A DNA stretch of 64,000 nt from Amanita rubescens (taxonomy: Eukaryota > Basidiomycota > Agaricomycetes > Agaricales > Amanitaceae): assembly GCA_015039365.1 (NCBI GenBank), contig WION01000160.1, positions 53,745 through 117,744 on the forward strand, written 5' to 3'. The number at the start of each line of letters is the position of its first letter. Positions within the stretch are counted from its first letter, which is position 1. Of the stretch, positions 44,483 through 55,341 are shown in pieces. The position numbers and the translations under genes were made by a program. The notes under the pieces are model-generated. The model was not told the origin of the DNA. It did not search any database and saw only the letters and a list, made by a program, of their open reading frames with translations.

Positions 44483-44946
44483 ATCTAGCCAAGATGACTG
44501 TATAGCACGCTACTTACTGCATCTGAGAAATAATCTATTCCATGCGCATTGTGATCCACATTACTTCAACAACACTGGGAATATAATCCGAATTTGCTGT
44601 CTTCGACTCGGATGCTTGGATGTATGCGCCACGAAATTGGACAAACAATTTCGTGGAGCAAACACTTCTCTTCCGATCGACCACGCTAGACAATGGAATA
44701 GCTGCGTAGGTGCAACCAGGACACAGTTCTTCGTGTTCTAACTGATAACAGACGCTACGCTATTGGAGTTTACGTCAATTACGGCCTCGGAACGAGTCCT
44801 CTCAATTTCCAAGTTTATGTGTTGACATTGACGTTGGTTGGTGGCACTGGCTTTCCAATTACCAATTACCAAATCTCACAACTGTCGTTGTGTTCATAAC
44901 GACTAGGGCTACAGAAATAAATACAGTGCAAGTCACCAGGACTTTC
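44483..44946. other. Intergenic with a perfect short inverted repeat
   Basis: Between convergent ends. CCACGAAATTG (44629-44639) and CAATTTCGTGG (44646-44656) form a perfect 11-bp stem with a 6-nt loop. Otherwise empty. Confidence 0.5.
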
Positions 44947-46535
44947 TCAATGCCAAAACGGATTACATCTACAAATGATCGCCCAAAGCCCAAAGCTACT
45001 GAAGCTCCCGACTGCTAGGCCACCTACAAAGAAAAACACTGCAATCATTGCGGCGATGTCAATGTCATCCCTCCCCCTCAATCGCTTGTTATGCTCCAAC
45101 GACGGTGCAAACATCAAACACAGACTTGAGACATAGCCATTCGACACGCCAAATGCGAGTAAAAGAAAGAAAAAGAACGTGTCAGAGTTAACGAACCCGG
45201 GATGGAGAGTGTTTTGCCGGTTGATATTACATGCCGAGAAGATGGGAACGAACAACGTGCGTCCGAGGGACAGTGCGAGAAGAATAGACGAAGAGGAAAC
45301 AAGAAATGAAGGGAATGAGCAGAGATATCGTCCGAGAAGGTCACCAACGTTGAAGACCAAGAAATGGATGGCAGTGAAGAGGAATGCCTGGAAACCGGGA
45401 GTGTAAGGCATAATTGAAGCCGTGACGGCAGGGTAGATTGCCTGTTAGGGAATTAGAATCCGACAAACGGATTAAAAGGATAGAAAAACCCTACAAGCGT
45501 CACCACACCAACATAGGCCACGGCAATCTCATAAATAATGTTTGCTTTGGCGACGCTCAGGATTTGATGGATCTGATCCTTGACGGTCTCCTGGCCAAAC
45601 ATGAGCAGAGCTTGCCGCTCTCTCATCGTTCCCGACTCCATGGGTGCCACCAAAATCCTATATTCGTGCATCCTCGTCAACGTTCTATGCGCGAAAGCAC
45701 TTGCCGCCAAAAAACATGCAGATAGCGCGAAGAATGCACATGCAGATCTTTCTTCAGCTGTTCTGTCGTGGCTCGTCTTGTTGGAATGCTCTGCATCCGA
45801 GAAGGACTCGGAGGCGAGGATGCTGATGACCTGTACGGTGCTCATTGCCACTGCAATCGCAGCCTGACCTGACATCATGGCTTGCATAGCTTCTGGGCCG
45901 AACAGAGCTGCAACAGCTGACACGGAAGATTGCAAATAAGAAGCAATACCAGTTGCCAGGATAGTCACGGCGATGACGAAGTAGAAGAAAAATCCCGGTG
46001 TTGTGGGCAAGAACGTGCTCATAGTCAAGAGAACGGTGAGGATCAGAAGAGAGCGTATTGCCCATCTTATTTGTCGTGATAAAGATGTCTAATGTCGAGA
46101 GGGAAAAAGTGTTAATTGGTCAGTGAATACGTTAAACGAGTTGGCAAGCCGACCTGTTTGGAAATGGACATTGCGTGTGCAAGGCAGATGAACTGCGAGG
46201 CACCACTCGCTACCGAGATATACGAGCTCAGGTTCCTTGTAAACGGCGAGCCCGCCAGCCGGTACAAGAAAAATGGGATGGCAGTAACGGTTACTAGGCC
46301 ATGGTGAGTACGTAACTTATGAGTGATGTAGAATGGAGATGACAGTACCATTGGAAGGTACCAGGACCGTACACCCTAGCATGAAATGGATCCATCTGAT
46401 TCGGGGATCAAGCGCATCCGAATCATCACGGCGGCGGCTTGGTCCTTGCCAGCGGTCATAATACGAGTTGTTGATCGACCTGCGTTTGGCTCGTGCTGGG
46501 TCGCTGTTATCGTCGAGTGGAGTGGAGGAGGACAT
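44947..46535 (-). CDS. Equilibrative nucleoside transporter (ENT, SLC29-like)
   Basis: ENT proteins are 11-TM facilitative nucleoside carriers (yeast Fun26 type, often vacuolar). The N-terminal cytosolic part has ARAKRRSINNSYYDRWQG; TM1 is DPRIRWIHFMLGCTVLVPSN. Other segments: TAIPFFLYRLAGSPF, a central region IYEIAVAYVGVVTLVGFFYP, and the C-terminal membrane half FLFTAIHFLVFNVGDLLGRY (the ENT NxxDxxGR signature is visible as NVGDLLGR), ending with IAAMIAVFFFVGGLAVGSF. The usual P-W-N at the TM1/TM2 junction reads P-S-N here. Introns are short. The start at 46,535 is the first ATG before the ENT start region. Confidence 0.87.
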
Positions 46536-46745
46536 GGCAACAGGAAGGAAGATATGATCGCGTATGTGCATGATTCATAAAAACGGGGTACGGTACCCAA
46601 ACTCGGCGACCTGTTACTATTTCCTGCGCCAACTTAGGTCAACTCCCACATTTCGTCTGCGGCCCTGGCGCAAAGGCACGTAAACATCTTTAAGTTTAAT
46701 ATGCCGAGCACCACGCCCAGTGCCCACTAGCTCATTTTGCATCCC

Positions 46746-47720
46746 ATGAGAGCTTGCCTCTTCCTTTTGACAATTTCCCCCTTCATCAGCCTCTGCCTCA
46801 GTGTTCCTTCACCCTTGCCTTCCCACCTTCATGTCCCCACCACACTCTACCGTGCCGTCACTGGGGATCAAATAGCTTTGGCGACTGACATCTACCCAAT
46901 TGGCAAAGCCCCAACAGCTCATAGGAACACCACGTCAGATTTTTCTCAGATCGGTGCTCTATACGTTTTTGCGGTAAGGGCACTACCACCGTGTAGTACT
47001 ACGTCCCCATCTACCCTTCATTAATTCATCAACTCAGGATCGTGAACGAGCGGTAACTTATGGCGCCTGCTTTGCAAATTTGCATCCGACGTACAAAAAG
47101 TGGTATCTTGTCGTGCTTTCATATATCCCTAACGAGCATGTTAAAATTAAAACGTTTGTCACTGAAAGAGACAAACGACATTGGAGATCTAATTGATGGT
47201 GATAGATTTCATGTCGCTGATAAGGAGTGGGAAGAGGTAGGTTCTTGAACAACTACTACTTCACTATAATATGATGCGTTACATCAGTTCATCCGAGATA
47301 ACTATATGCACAGGCGACCGCAACACGGCTACAACATTGTTGAAGGCCCGTATTCGTATGGCGGTTAGTTGATGCTTTTCAATCAATATATATACTCAAC
47401 GATTTGCTGCAGCCGACGGAACGGATGAGGTGAAGGTCTGGCTCGATCCAGAGACCGGAGAACTAGTCTGGCAAGCCGGATTTATCGGTCAGGAAGCCTT
47501 ACAAACTCTCACAGTGGAGGAACTTTCCCTTCATGACGCAACGGTAGCTAAATTGGAGCTCAATTTCTTGACTTTAGGTTTTAACCAAATCATTCAGGAT
47601 GACCCCGAATTTAATTTGCTAGAACCCTTCTCTCCCTCAGGGCAGCAACTACTGGAAGGTCTTGCCGCTGAGGGATTCATAATGTCAAAATGTATGCAGA
47701 CTTCTCCACCTACCGGTTGA
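46746..47720 (+). CDS. Secreted ADP-ribosyltransferase/DUF3990-like protein
   Basis: Five exons, 46746-46973, 47038-47153, 47206-47236, 47288-47363 and 47413-47720, give 252 aa with consistent phases. A signal peptide is clear (RACLFLLTISPFISLCLSV). The mature protein starts with VPTTLYRAVTGDQIALATD and continues NTTSDFSQIGALYVFADRER, a layout that resembles the DUF3990/ADP-ribosyltransferase fold (an R or H near the start, then a G-x-x-LYVF-x-D strand), followed by RPQHGYNIVEGPYSYG and KVWLDPETGELVWQAGF. The family link is an inference from layout, and catalytic residues cannot be assigned. Stop at 47,720. It opens the lectin/HAD cluster and may be a secreted effector. Confidence 0.65.
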
Positions 47721-47923
47721 GACGCTCGGACTGAGGAACGCTGTACTTACTCGTACTAACGACTTGAATGAAATGGATTGTTAAACAATTGTGGTGCACA
47801 ACATTATATAATGAAATATCGACCTCAAACTACCTCGGGATCCCCAGGTGCGAGGACTTGGTTATACAGGTATACGACAGTACATGGTACTTCAGACTTA
47901 AGCAACAATGTGTACGTCCAAAC

Positions 47924-49550
47924 CTATGCCGAATTATTGTAATAATTCATCTCCCTGTACCTCAAAAACTCGTCCCTGGTTGGTTTGGGCACGGTAATCT
48001 GCCACGTTTTCATTTGATTAACGAAGGGCATTGGGCTGGGATTGGCTTTCTCAGACGCGGCCACTTGGGCGTTTGTAAGTGCGACAATTTCGATCAAATT
48101 GCGTTGAACCAGTGTCGGCATAACCATCTCCGGGTAGCGCCTGCTGCCCCCCGCCGGATGATTGCAGAACAGAACATAAGGAGTAGCGACGTGCCAGGTT
48201 TCGGAAATGTATTTATCTCTGTTTTCTTGGTTCGTACCCGTAGTTTCGGCGGGCCAACTCGTGTTTGACATAGTTGGCAAGGGAGTGTAAGAGTTTGGCA
48301 CCCATATCTACCAATTAACATGAGCTTGAACATTTGAATTAAACGATCCCCACCTTGTTGAGGTTGCACCACAATTCGTAATCTCTGACCCAAACCTCGC
48401 AGACAGCTCCAGTACCCCTCCTTTCAAAGTCCTTGTATAATTTAGCCCTGCAGAGACGATGAGAATGGATTCATGGCATCTGAACAAAACATACGTCGTA
48501 ATTATGTCGCCGGCATAGAAGGCGTAGCCCCACCGATAAGGAATACCCGTTTCTACGATGCCCTCTCCCTTGTTAACAAGATTCTGCCAAAGTGGGCTAA
48601 TTCCACTATAGGCAATGAGCTTGCGCTGACGGTTGGGGGCCGGGCCTCGCGGGATTGTGATTTTTTTAGCACGGCGCCATGCTCCTAATCCTCGCTGGTA
48701 GACATCCCATGTCAAGCCTTTCTTTTCGCGGGCTAGCTCGAACGATACACCTGAAAGAATTTGAATAACAACCCCCAGCGTAAAATTTCGGGGATAGAAA
48801 GGCACCTAACGTGACCCGAACGGTATTGTTGTAGGCTTCGTCGTCGAACATGAGCTGCACAAGTCGTGATTAGTCTTGGCACGAGTAATGTGGAACTAGC
48901 ATACCATCTCTGCGAAATCTTGCTGTGACCAATTATTGATCCTTCTGAATGGTAAAACCTTTGATTCTGACGACCGTAGTGAACCCTTTGGCATGAAGGA
49001 TGAGATTAAGATACCAAAACATACCCTTCAACTGAACTTCGTCGTATTTCACCAGATGAATGATTGACCACTCTTTCCCGTTGGCCGGGTTGATGGTGTT
49101 ATAATAATACAATGCCCTATCGGTCCTATGGGGAGGGATGAGCACCAATGACAGCACGGGATACGCCATCCAATTACAAGGCTTTGACGCTATTATTTGA
49201 AACAATGGCCAGTTGAGCACCATTCTTGAGAATATCATTGACAATCTTGGAAATGTCGTCAAAAACTCGAATGTACACGTTATTGGGATTCCTAGAGACG
49301 AAGATTAATGCGAGAGATGACTACGACGGTGCAGAGGACTGACGTCTTGTCTTGAATCAGCCAGCGGTCTACGCGGTTCATGTTATCTTCGAGTTTCGCA
49401 GCGGGACCCCGGCCTTTACCCCAGAGGTTGGCACCCGTCTGCCGTTGCCAGATGGTCCAGCTAGAATACAGAACACGTCAAAAAGGTGTCTATTAGACCA
49501 ATCTCATCAACGGACTCTGTGTCCAAACCAACGACTTTCGGGAATGTCAT
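47924..49550 (-). CDS. HAD (MDP1-like) phosphatase with extra C-terminal domain, copy 1
   Basis: Nearest known family: magnesium-dependent phosphatase-1 of the HAD superfamily. Exon 1 (49516-49550) ends GLDT and exon 2 (49344-49460) begins with the rest of D and WTIW, so the catalytic DxDxT motif (D-T-D-W-T) exists only after splicing. Then WGKGRGPAAKLEDNMNRVDR; exon 3 (49178-49291) FDDISKIVNDILKNGAQLAI; then LTDRALYYYNTINPANGKEW, RINNWSQQDFAEM and FDDEAYNNTV (HAD motif IV acidic pair). A second domain starts at ARLIAYSG-type sequence RKLIAYSGISPLW and YRWGYAFYAGD, and ends with ETWHVATPYVLFCNHPA and NYYNNSA. Intron positions and exon lengths match copy 2 at 53,007. It is head-to-head with the H-lectin at 50,046. 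Confidence 0.75.
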
Positions 49551-50045
49551 ATTGATGACGAGGAATGAGCAACTACAAAAGCCAGACAGTTCAAGTTGCA
49601 GCTTTCGGATAACGTTCGGTTCTTAAAGTGCACCGCAGCACGTGTTGAATCTTGATATCGCATCGGATTTCAGTTGCGTGGCGCCCCATGGCACTGAGAA
49701 TGTTGAGATGCAGGGTGAAGATTCCCGTGCGAAAATGTACGGAGATAGAGATATAAATTCCTCAATGAATTTATCCCCGATAGATCTGATTTCAACATTA
49801 CCGCCTGGCGCGCTGGAATCATCGATGCTCTCACGTCAGGCTATACTCCAATAATAGCACTTGAGAGCTGGCACTTACGTTTGGATTTCCCAGACAGATG
49901 ACTGATAACGACGTCTTTGGCCACTTGATCATCAAAAACCAAATTCGACAGCGCTGCGCTTACCTAACCGCAGGATCTGGAAGATATCAGTTCTAGGCTG
50001 CTCATGTAGGACTTCCCCTCAACTGCTTTGCCTACTCGAGCAACC
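49551..50045. promoter_or_regulatory. Shared divergent promoter, HAD copy 1 / H-lectin 1
   Basis: 495 bp between two divergent start codons. I saw no TATA box of note. The same head-to-head pair recurs at 52,400-53,006. Confidence 0.5.
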
Positions 50046-50879
50046 ATGCCAACTTTCTACGAATTTGATACGCAGACGGCTCGACCCCCGACAGACACGA
50101 TTCCTGATGCTCAATGGACCCTTAACTTCCCTCATCCATTCGTTAGTCGTCCTCGTCTCCCAAATGGCTTCCGTACACTTGATCTCGACAAAAATGACAA
50201 TATCCGCATCAAGTCTACAATCATGTATTTCACTGAGGAGTGGGCGGATATCCACGTCACAACTTGGGGCGACTCCGATTTCCGCACCGCTGTTGATGAC
50301 ATCTTCGCACTTTCACCGGGAAATATGGAGTACCTCACAGGCGAACACATGCGCAATCTTGTGGTCGATCCAAACGATCCCCCTTCCGTGCGCGTCGAGT
50401 TTGACCGTCCATTCGTAACCCCTCCCAAGGTCGTCGTCTTCCTGAACTTCATGGACCTCGACAAGAACCATAACTGGCGCCTCAAGACCAGGGCCAGCGA
50501 CATCGATGTAAACGGCTTCACGCTCCACCTCGAGACATGGGGAGATACCGTCCTCTACGCTGCGCAAGCAGGTTGGATCGCCTATCCCGAAGACGAGACG
50601 CATATCTTTAGCACGTCCGTCAACACGACGGAAGTGTGCCCCGAGAATCAGCCTCAGGCCACCCATAGCAAAGCGGTGACGTTTGAAAACGTCGAGTTCT
50701 GGAAGAACCCCGACGTTTTTGTCGCCCTGAATTCGATCAACATCGACAAAAAGGCCAATCTTCGGGTCAGGGCTTACGTCGATGGCGTATCACAGCAAGG
50801 ATTCACATGGCATATTGATACCTGGGATGATACCGTACTTTATTCTGCGGGGGCGAGCATTATCGCATTCAACGCTTGA
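50046..50879 (+). CDS. H-type lectin domain protein 1
   Basis: 277 aa, intronless, no signal peptide. H-type lectins (Helix pomatia agglutinin fold) bind GalNAc-type sugars. Three related units can be seen, each with an F...P P-x-V/L start, a D-x-x-x-N-x-R core and a GF-x-x-x-x-x-TW-x-D end: about residues 25-95 (RLPNGFRTLDLDKNDNIRIK), 118-185 (PPKVVVFLNFMDLDKNHNWR, LETWGDTVLYAAQAGWIAYP) and 205-277 (NPDVFVALNSINIDKKANLR, HIDTWDDTVLYSAGASIIAF). Cytosolic lectins of this kind in mushrooms are typically defence proteins. Two sisters lie at 51,566 and 55,342. Confidence 0.85.
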   Translation: MPTFYEFDTQTARPPTDTIPDAQWTLNFPHPFVSRPRLPNGFRTLDLDKNDNIRIKSTIMYFTEEWADIHVTTWGDSDFRTAVDDIFALSPGNMEYLTGEHMRNLVVDPNDPPSVRVEFDRPFVTPPKVVVFLNFMDLDKNHNWRLKTRASDIDVNGFTLHLETWGDTVLYAAQAGWIAYPEDETHIFSTSVNTTEVCPENQPQATHSKAVTFENVEFWKNPDVFVALNSINIDKKANLRVRAYVDGVSQQGFTWHIDTWDDTVLYSAGASIIAFNA

Positions 50880-51565
50880 ACAACGATCCATATACCGTAT
50901 CGGCGTGATTCGCCGTCCCTCCCTCCATTCCATGTATTATTTCTCGAGTTACCATTTTGTTTGTTGCTCCTATGTAAAGTTGAACACTGATGAGACCCAT
51001 ATTCCGTTATTTAATTGAAGAACCCCTCACTTTCGACGTTACTAGTCAAATTCGACACGATCGACTGGGTAGCTTTGACCGGATTGAACGCTTCGAACTT
51101 GGCAAAATCGGGCATCCTGAAGCCTTTACGGCGACGGACCGACAGGCTTACCAAACAAAGGATAGCACGTCGACAAAATACTGGTCAGAAATCGTATGAC
51201 GCATGACACGTCCAAGAGGAATATCGCTCAGGGGGACGGTTTGTGGGGACACTCGACTACGCCATCACAAGTATAACACTACCTGCTAAATATGGAAGTG
51301 CCAGTGCACCTACGCCGAAACGACTTACTAAACTTTGGGCGTGTTCATCATTGCTTTTTGTTGATCATACATTTTCAACTATGAATTTGAACCCTAATTC
51401 AATTGTAAACCAATCAACATCAGATGGGAGAGGTAGCAAAGTTAATATATCAATTTCAACGACTAGGGTGAGGGTAAGAGTGTGAAAAGAAAGTTATAGA
51501 TTGCTATAGCGAGATGCGTGCTTTCAGAAAATTGTCAATATGGTGAAGGAATAACCTACGGATGA
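50880..51565. other. Intergenic between convergent H-lectins
   Basis: 3' flanks of lectins 1 and 2. No gene supported. Confidence 0.45.
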
Positions 51566-52399
51566 TCAAGGGTTGTACGCAATGATGCTCATACCAGCAG
51601 AGTAAAGGATGGTATCGGCCCAAGTGTCGATATGCCAAGTCAACCCCGATTGGCTGATATTATCTACATACGTCTTGACGCGAAGATTGTCCCGATAGTC
51701 GATATCGATTTCGTTCAACGCGATAAAGACATCTGGATTTCTCCAAAATTCGACTTTATCGAACGTGATGGCTTTGCTCTGCGTGGCCTGCGGCCGGTTC
51801 CAGGGGCGCACATCTTGGGTGTTGACGGATGTACTGAAGATGTGTGGGATGTCCTCTGGATAGGCGATCCAGCAGACCTGGGCGGCGTGGAGGATCGTGT
51901 CAGCCCATGTCTCGATTTTGAGCGTGAAGCCTTTCCCGTCGATTTCTGAGGCGCTGGTCTTGAGACGCCAGTTTTTGCCCTTTTCGAGGTCTATGTAGTT
52001 GAAAAAGACGACGACCTTCGGAGGGGTGGGGAATGGATGGTCAAAGTCGACACGCACGGAGGCGGGACTGTTGGGATCGGCCACCAAGTTGCGCATGTGT
52101 TCGCCGGTGGAGAATTGTAAGTTGGCCGGCGCGAGAGCAAACACGCTCTCGATACCGTAGTAGAGTGTGGTATCGCCCCAGGTAGTGACATGGAAATCAG
52201 CTTTGTCCTTGGCAATGTCGCTGACTGTACACTTTGCGCGGATGTTAGTGTCTTTGGAGATGTCTAGGTCCATGAAGCCATGGGGAAGTCTGGGAGCAGC
52301 GACGAATGGGCGAGGATAGTTAACGACGGCATGAGTGTCGGGCACCTGCCTGTCGCGGGGACGGACGGTCTGTGAGTCGAATTTGATAGCGGTGGGCAT
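51566..52399 (-). CDS. H-type lectin domain protein 2
   Basis: 277 aa, intronless, no signal peptide, same three-unit layout as lectin 1 (RLPHGFMDLDISKDTNIRAK; PPKVVVFFNYIDLEKGKNWR; HIDTWADTILYSAGMSIIAY). It is the most diverged of the three copies (for example KCTVSDIAKDKADFHVTTWG in unit 1), so its sugar specificity may differ. Start at 52,399, head-to-head with the HAD gene at 53,007. Confidence 0.85.
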   Translation of the reverse strand: MPTAIKFDSQTVRPRDRQVPDTHAVVNYPRPFVAAPRLPHGFMDLDISKDTNIRAKCTVSDIAKDKADFHVTTWGDTTLYYGIESVFALAPANLQFSTGEHMRNLVADPNSPASVRVDFDHPFPTPPKVVVFFNYIDLEKGKNWRLKTSASEIDGKGFTLKIETWADTILHAAQVCWIAYPEDIPHIFSTSVNTQDVRPWNRPQATQSKAITFDKVEFWRNPDVFIALNEIDIDYRDNLRVKTYVDNISQSGLTWHIDTWADTILYSAGMSIIAYNP

Positions 52400-53006
52400 A
52401 ATAAATTCGGATGTAGCGTTGTGGGCAAAGTAGAGCTGAAGGTAGAACTGATTTCACCAGCCAACTCCCAGAATCTTCTTTAGATTCTCAACCCCATTTC
52501 TATGGGATCCATACTTGGCTCCCCATTAGATCTGTCAGCATCGGCCGACTGCCAGGGTCTCCAGAAGTTGATTTAAAGATAGAGTTTCCACAAACAGTAT
52601 TGGTCCGAGTATAGTAACATGGTAGCGTCAAAGATCCTGAGAAGATTTTGGGACAGAAATGGCAAGGCGAATTTTCTCGGCTACGAGAAGAATACACCAG
52701 TTCATCGTTGCTGTCATGTCGAAGCCAACTTGGATTTGGTCCCTATCTGATAGGACCAGATAGGCTCAGGTGACCTTAGGCTTGCTGTCACATCTGTCAA
52801 TGGTGCTCAGAGCCCGTTGGCCCGAAGATAAGTCCGTGTTCTTGGGACGACTCAGACGATCTCGTTGTTCACTGACACGTGCATTCACATAGTAGGCGAT
52901 TTAAGGCCATTCTTACAAAATTTCCCGGGGTTGTCGCCTAAACAGCGAGAGCTGCATCGAAGCGCCAAGTTCACCGTCTCCCCTCAACACATTATCAATC
53001 GACAGC
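52400..53006. promoter_or_regulatory. Shared divergent promoter, H-lectin 2 / HAD copy 2
   Basis: 607 bp between divergent starts, the mirror of the 49,551-50,045 region. Confidence 0.5.
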
Positions 53007-54667
53007 ATGTCCTTTCCGAAAGTCGTTGCTTTCGACACAGAGTTAGTTGATGAGATCGGCCTAATTGACACCTTTTTTGACATATTCTTCGCTCCCAGCT
53101 GGACTATCTGGCAACAAAGGACGGCTAACGGCATCTGGGGCAAAGGACGGGGCGCCGCCGCGAAACTCGAGGACAACATGAATCGCATTGACCGCTGGGT
53201 AATCCGAGACAAATCGTCAGTGATCTGCAATTCACAACTATCCCCCGTGATTGAACATTGCTCTAGGAATCCTCAGCACGTGTGGATTCGAGTTTTTGAC
53301 GACGTCTCGAAGATCGTCAACGATGTTCTGAAGCATGGCGCGCAGCTGGCAATTGTTGCGCGTACCAACAAAAACTTGTAATTAGATCATATGCCGGGTC
53401 TACATGCTTCTGCAGGTGCTCATCTCCGCTTAGGTCCGACAGGGCGTTGTATTATTTCAACACCATCAACCCGGCCAACGGGAAAGAGTGGTCAATCATT
53501 CATCTAGTGAAATACGACGAAGTTGCAGATGGTAAGCGTAGATACCCGTGTCCGTCCGTCATGGTGACATCCCTGGTTAGAATCAAAGACAAAGCCTTTC
53601 AGAAGGATCAAAGGATGGTCCCAGAGCGACCCCCTGGATATGGTATGATTTTGCGACGAACTGACCTCCTTCCGGCGCTCAATAGAAACATGTATAGATA
53701 CATTTTGACGACGAAGCCTTCAACAACGAGGTTAGAATTGAAACAGGTAAGTAGACCAATTATCCACCTTCCCCTCCGTCTACATTTAATTTACTTTTTG
53801 CCAGCCGTGACATTCCAGTTGTGCCTTGACAACAAAGGTTTGACATGGGATCTCTATCAAAAAGGAATCGAACACTGGCGTCGCGTGCACAAACTTATCA
53901 TTCCTTCGAACCCAGCCACTCCTCCCCAACGTAAGCTCATCGGGTACAGTGGGCTGAGTAATGCCTGGATCCATCGAGTCAATGTTGAGAGAGAGGGCAT
54001 CGTAGACCCGAAGTTCCCTTATCGTTGGGGCTATGCTCTCTATATCGCCGATGATGTCGGACTGTGCGTTCCTTTTCCGACTGTGTTCGCTTCATGCTCT
54101 CATCCCACTCCGCAGCGCAGAATTCTTCCGCGATTGGGAAAGGCGAGAAGGTAGGCAATCGTACGTTAACGAAGTCTGGGTGAAGGATTACGCGATATGG
54201 ATGAGTCTAAACAAGGTTCGTCCCCCACTCGTTCTTACGTGCCATATCCATATCACATCTATTAGGTTTGGATCCCTGAGAATTCAGGATACCTTCCTCA
54301 AATGAACAATATGAATTGGTCCGCTGAAGCGACGGGACAGAATCAGGAGGCTCGAGACAGCACCGTCGATACTAAATGGCATGTCAAGGCTCCGTATGTT
54401 ATGTTCTCCCGACATCATTGGATGCCGAGCATGCCTATCCCCCGTCCTCAACGGTTCACCGAGATGATCGTGTACACGCAGACCCACCGAGCCCTGATTG
54501 ACGTCGTCACGCTCACGGATGCCAAAACCGCCGAATTGGTCAAGACGAATCGATCCCCAGTCCCCTTCCACAGGCAAATAAAGGGGTGGAACATCACCGT
54601 CCCTACGGAGACTAGGACTGAGTTCAAGCAACGTGGCGAGATGGAGCTCTATAATTTGTCGGGCTAG
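53007..54667 (+). CDS. HAD (MDP1-like) phosphatase with extra C-terminal domain, copy 2
   Basis: Nine exons with agreeing phases: 53007-53041, 53099-53215, 53267-53377, 53434-53531, 53581-53642, 53698-53746, 53805-54063, 54116-54215 and 54266-54667, about 410 aa. HAD features: spliced VAFDTDWTIW (DxDxT nucleophile motif), GIWGKGRGAAAKLEDN, VFDDVSKIVNDVLKHGAQLA, IVARTNKN (motif II region), DRALYYFNTINPANGKEW, and DMIHFDDEAFNNEV (motif IV). From about residue 180 a second domain begins (PQRKLIGYSGLSNAW, YRWGYALYIADDVGLAEFF) and continues EVWVKDYAIW, VWIPENSGYLPQ, WHVKAPYVMFSRHH. That domain looks like a fungal ADP-ribosyltransferase-type fold in layout only. No signal peptide. Confidence 0.78.
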
Positions 54668-55341
54668 ATATCGCAATTCGTACAAATGCGATAGGTTTTT
54701 TCTCTAGGATATCGAATTGTACGATAGTTTGTGTTGGAATCCATTACTTGTGCGGGATAGGAGCCCAAGCCACCAGATATGTTCCGCCGCGCTGCGACCG
54801 GTTCCTACCTCGCTACCGACGCAATTATTTGCCTTGGCAGGAATTTGCTAATGCGTTTTGTACAGATTAATATTTCAACTACGCAGAGCCCGTGTTAGGG
54901 GCTACTGTCAAATATGATTCTTGGATTTGATTTGATAGCTACCGTCTCTGGCTTAATGATATCCCACGAAGCTCTTCATTATGGTTCTTTTCCGCCAGTC
55001 ACGATGCATAGTCAATCTTGGGAAAGCGAGTTTGCCATCGGGATAGCGGGCCTGTTGGAGAGGAGTAGATGTCGTCGAACCGAACAAGTGATCAACAGTA
55101 GATAGATTTTGATCTTATTCTTGACAGATAATACACGACTCCCACCACGAAGGTAAAACGGTGAACGTTGGAGGGAAAAAGATAGTAGTAAATATAAAGA
55201 TCCTTTTGAATCCTTTTCCGAAACTATGGAATCTACAGTTACAAAAATGTGGTGAAATCAAGGAGCTAATCGGGTGCAAAGAGTCAGCAATGACGTTTCC
55301 AGAGCTAAACCGAGTGCCTTACTTCTTCCTAGCCGATTCAT
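54668..55341. other. Intergenic, nothing firm
   Basis: 3' flanks of HAD copy 2 and lectin 3. Confidence 0.4.
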
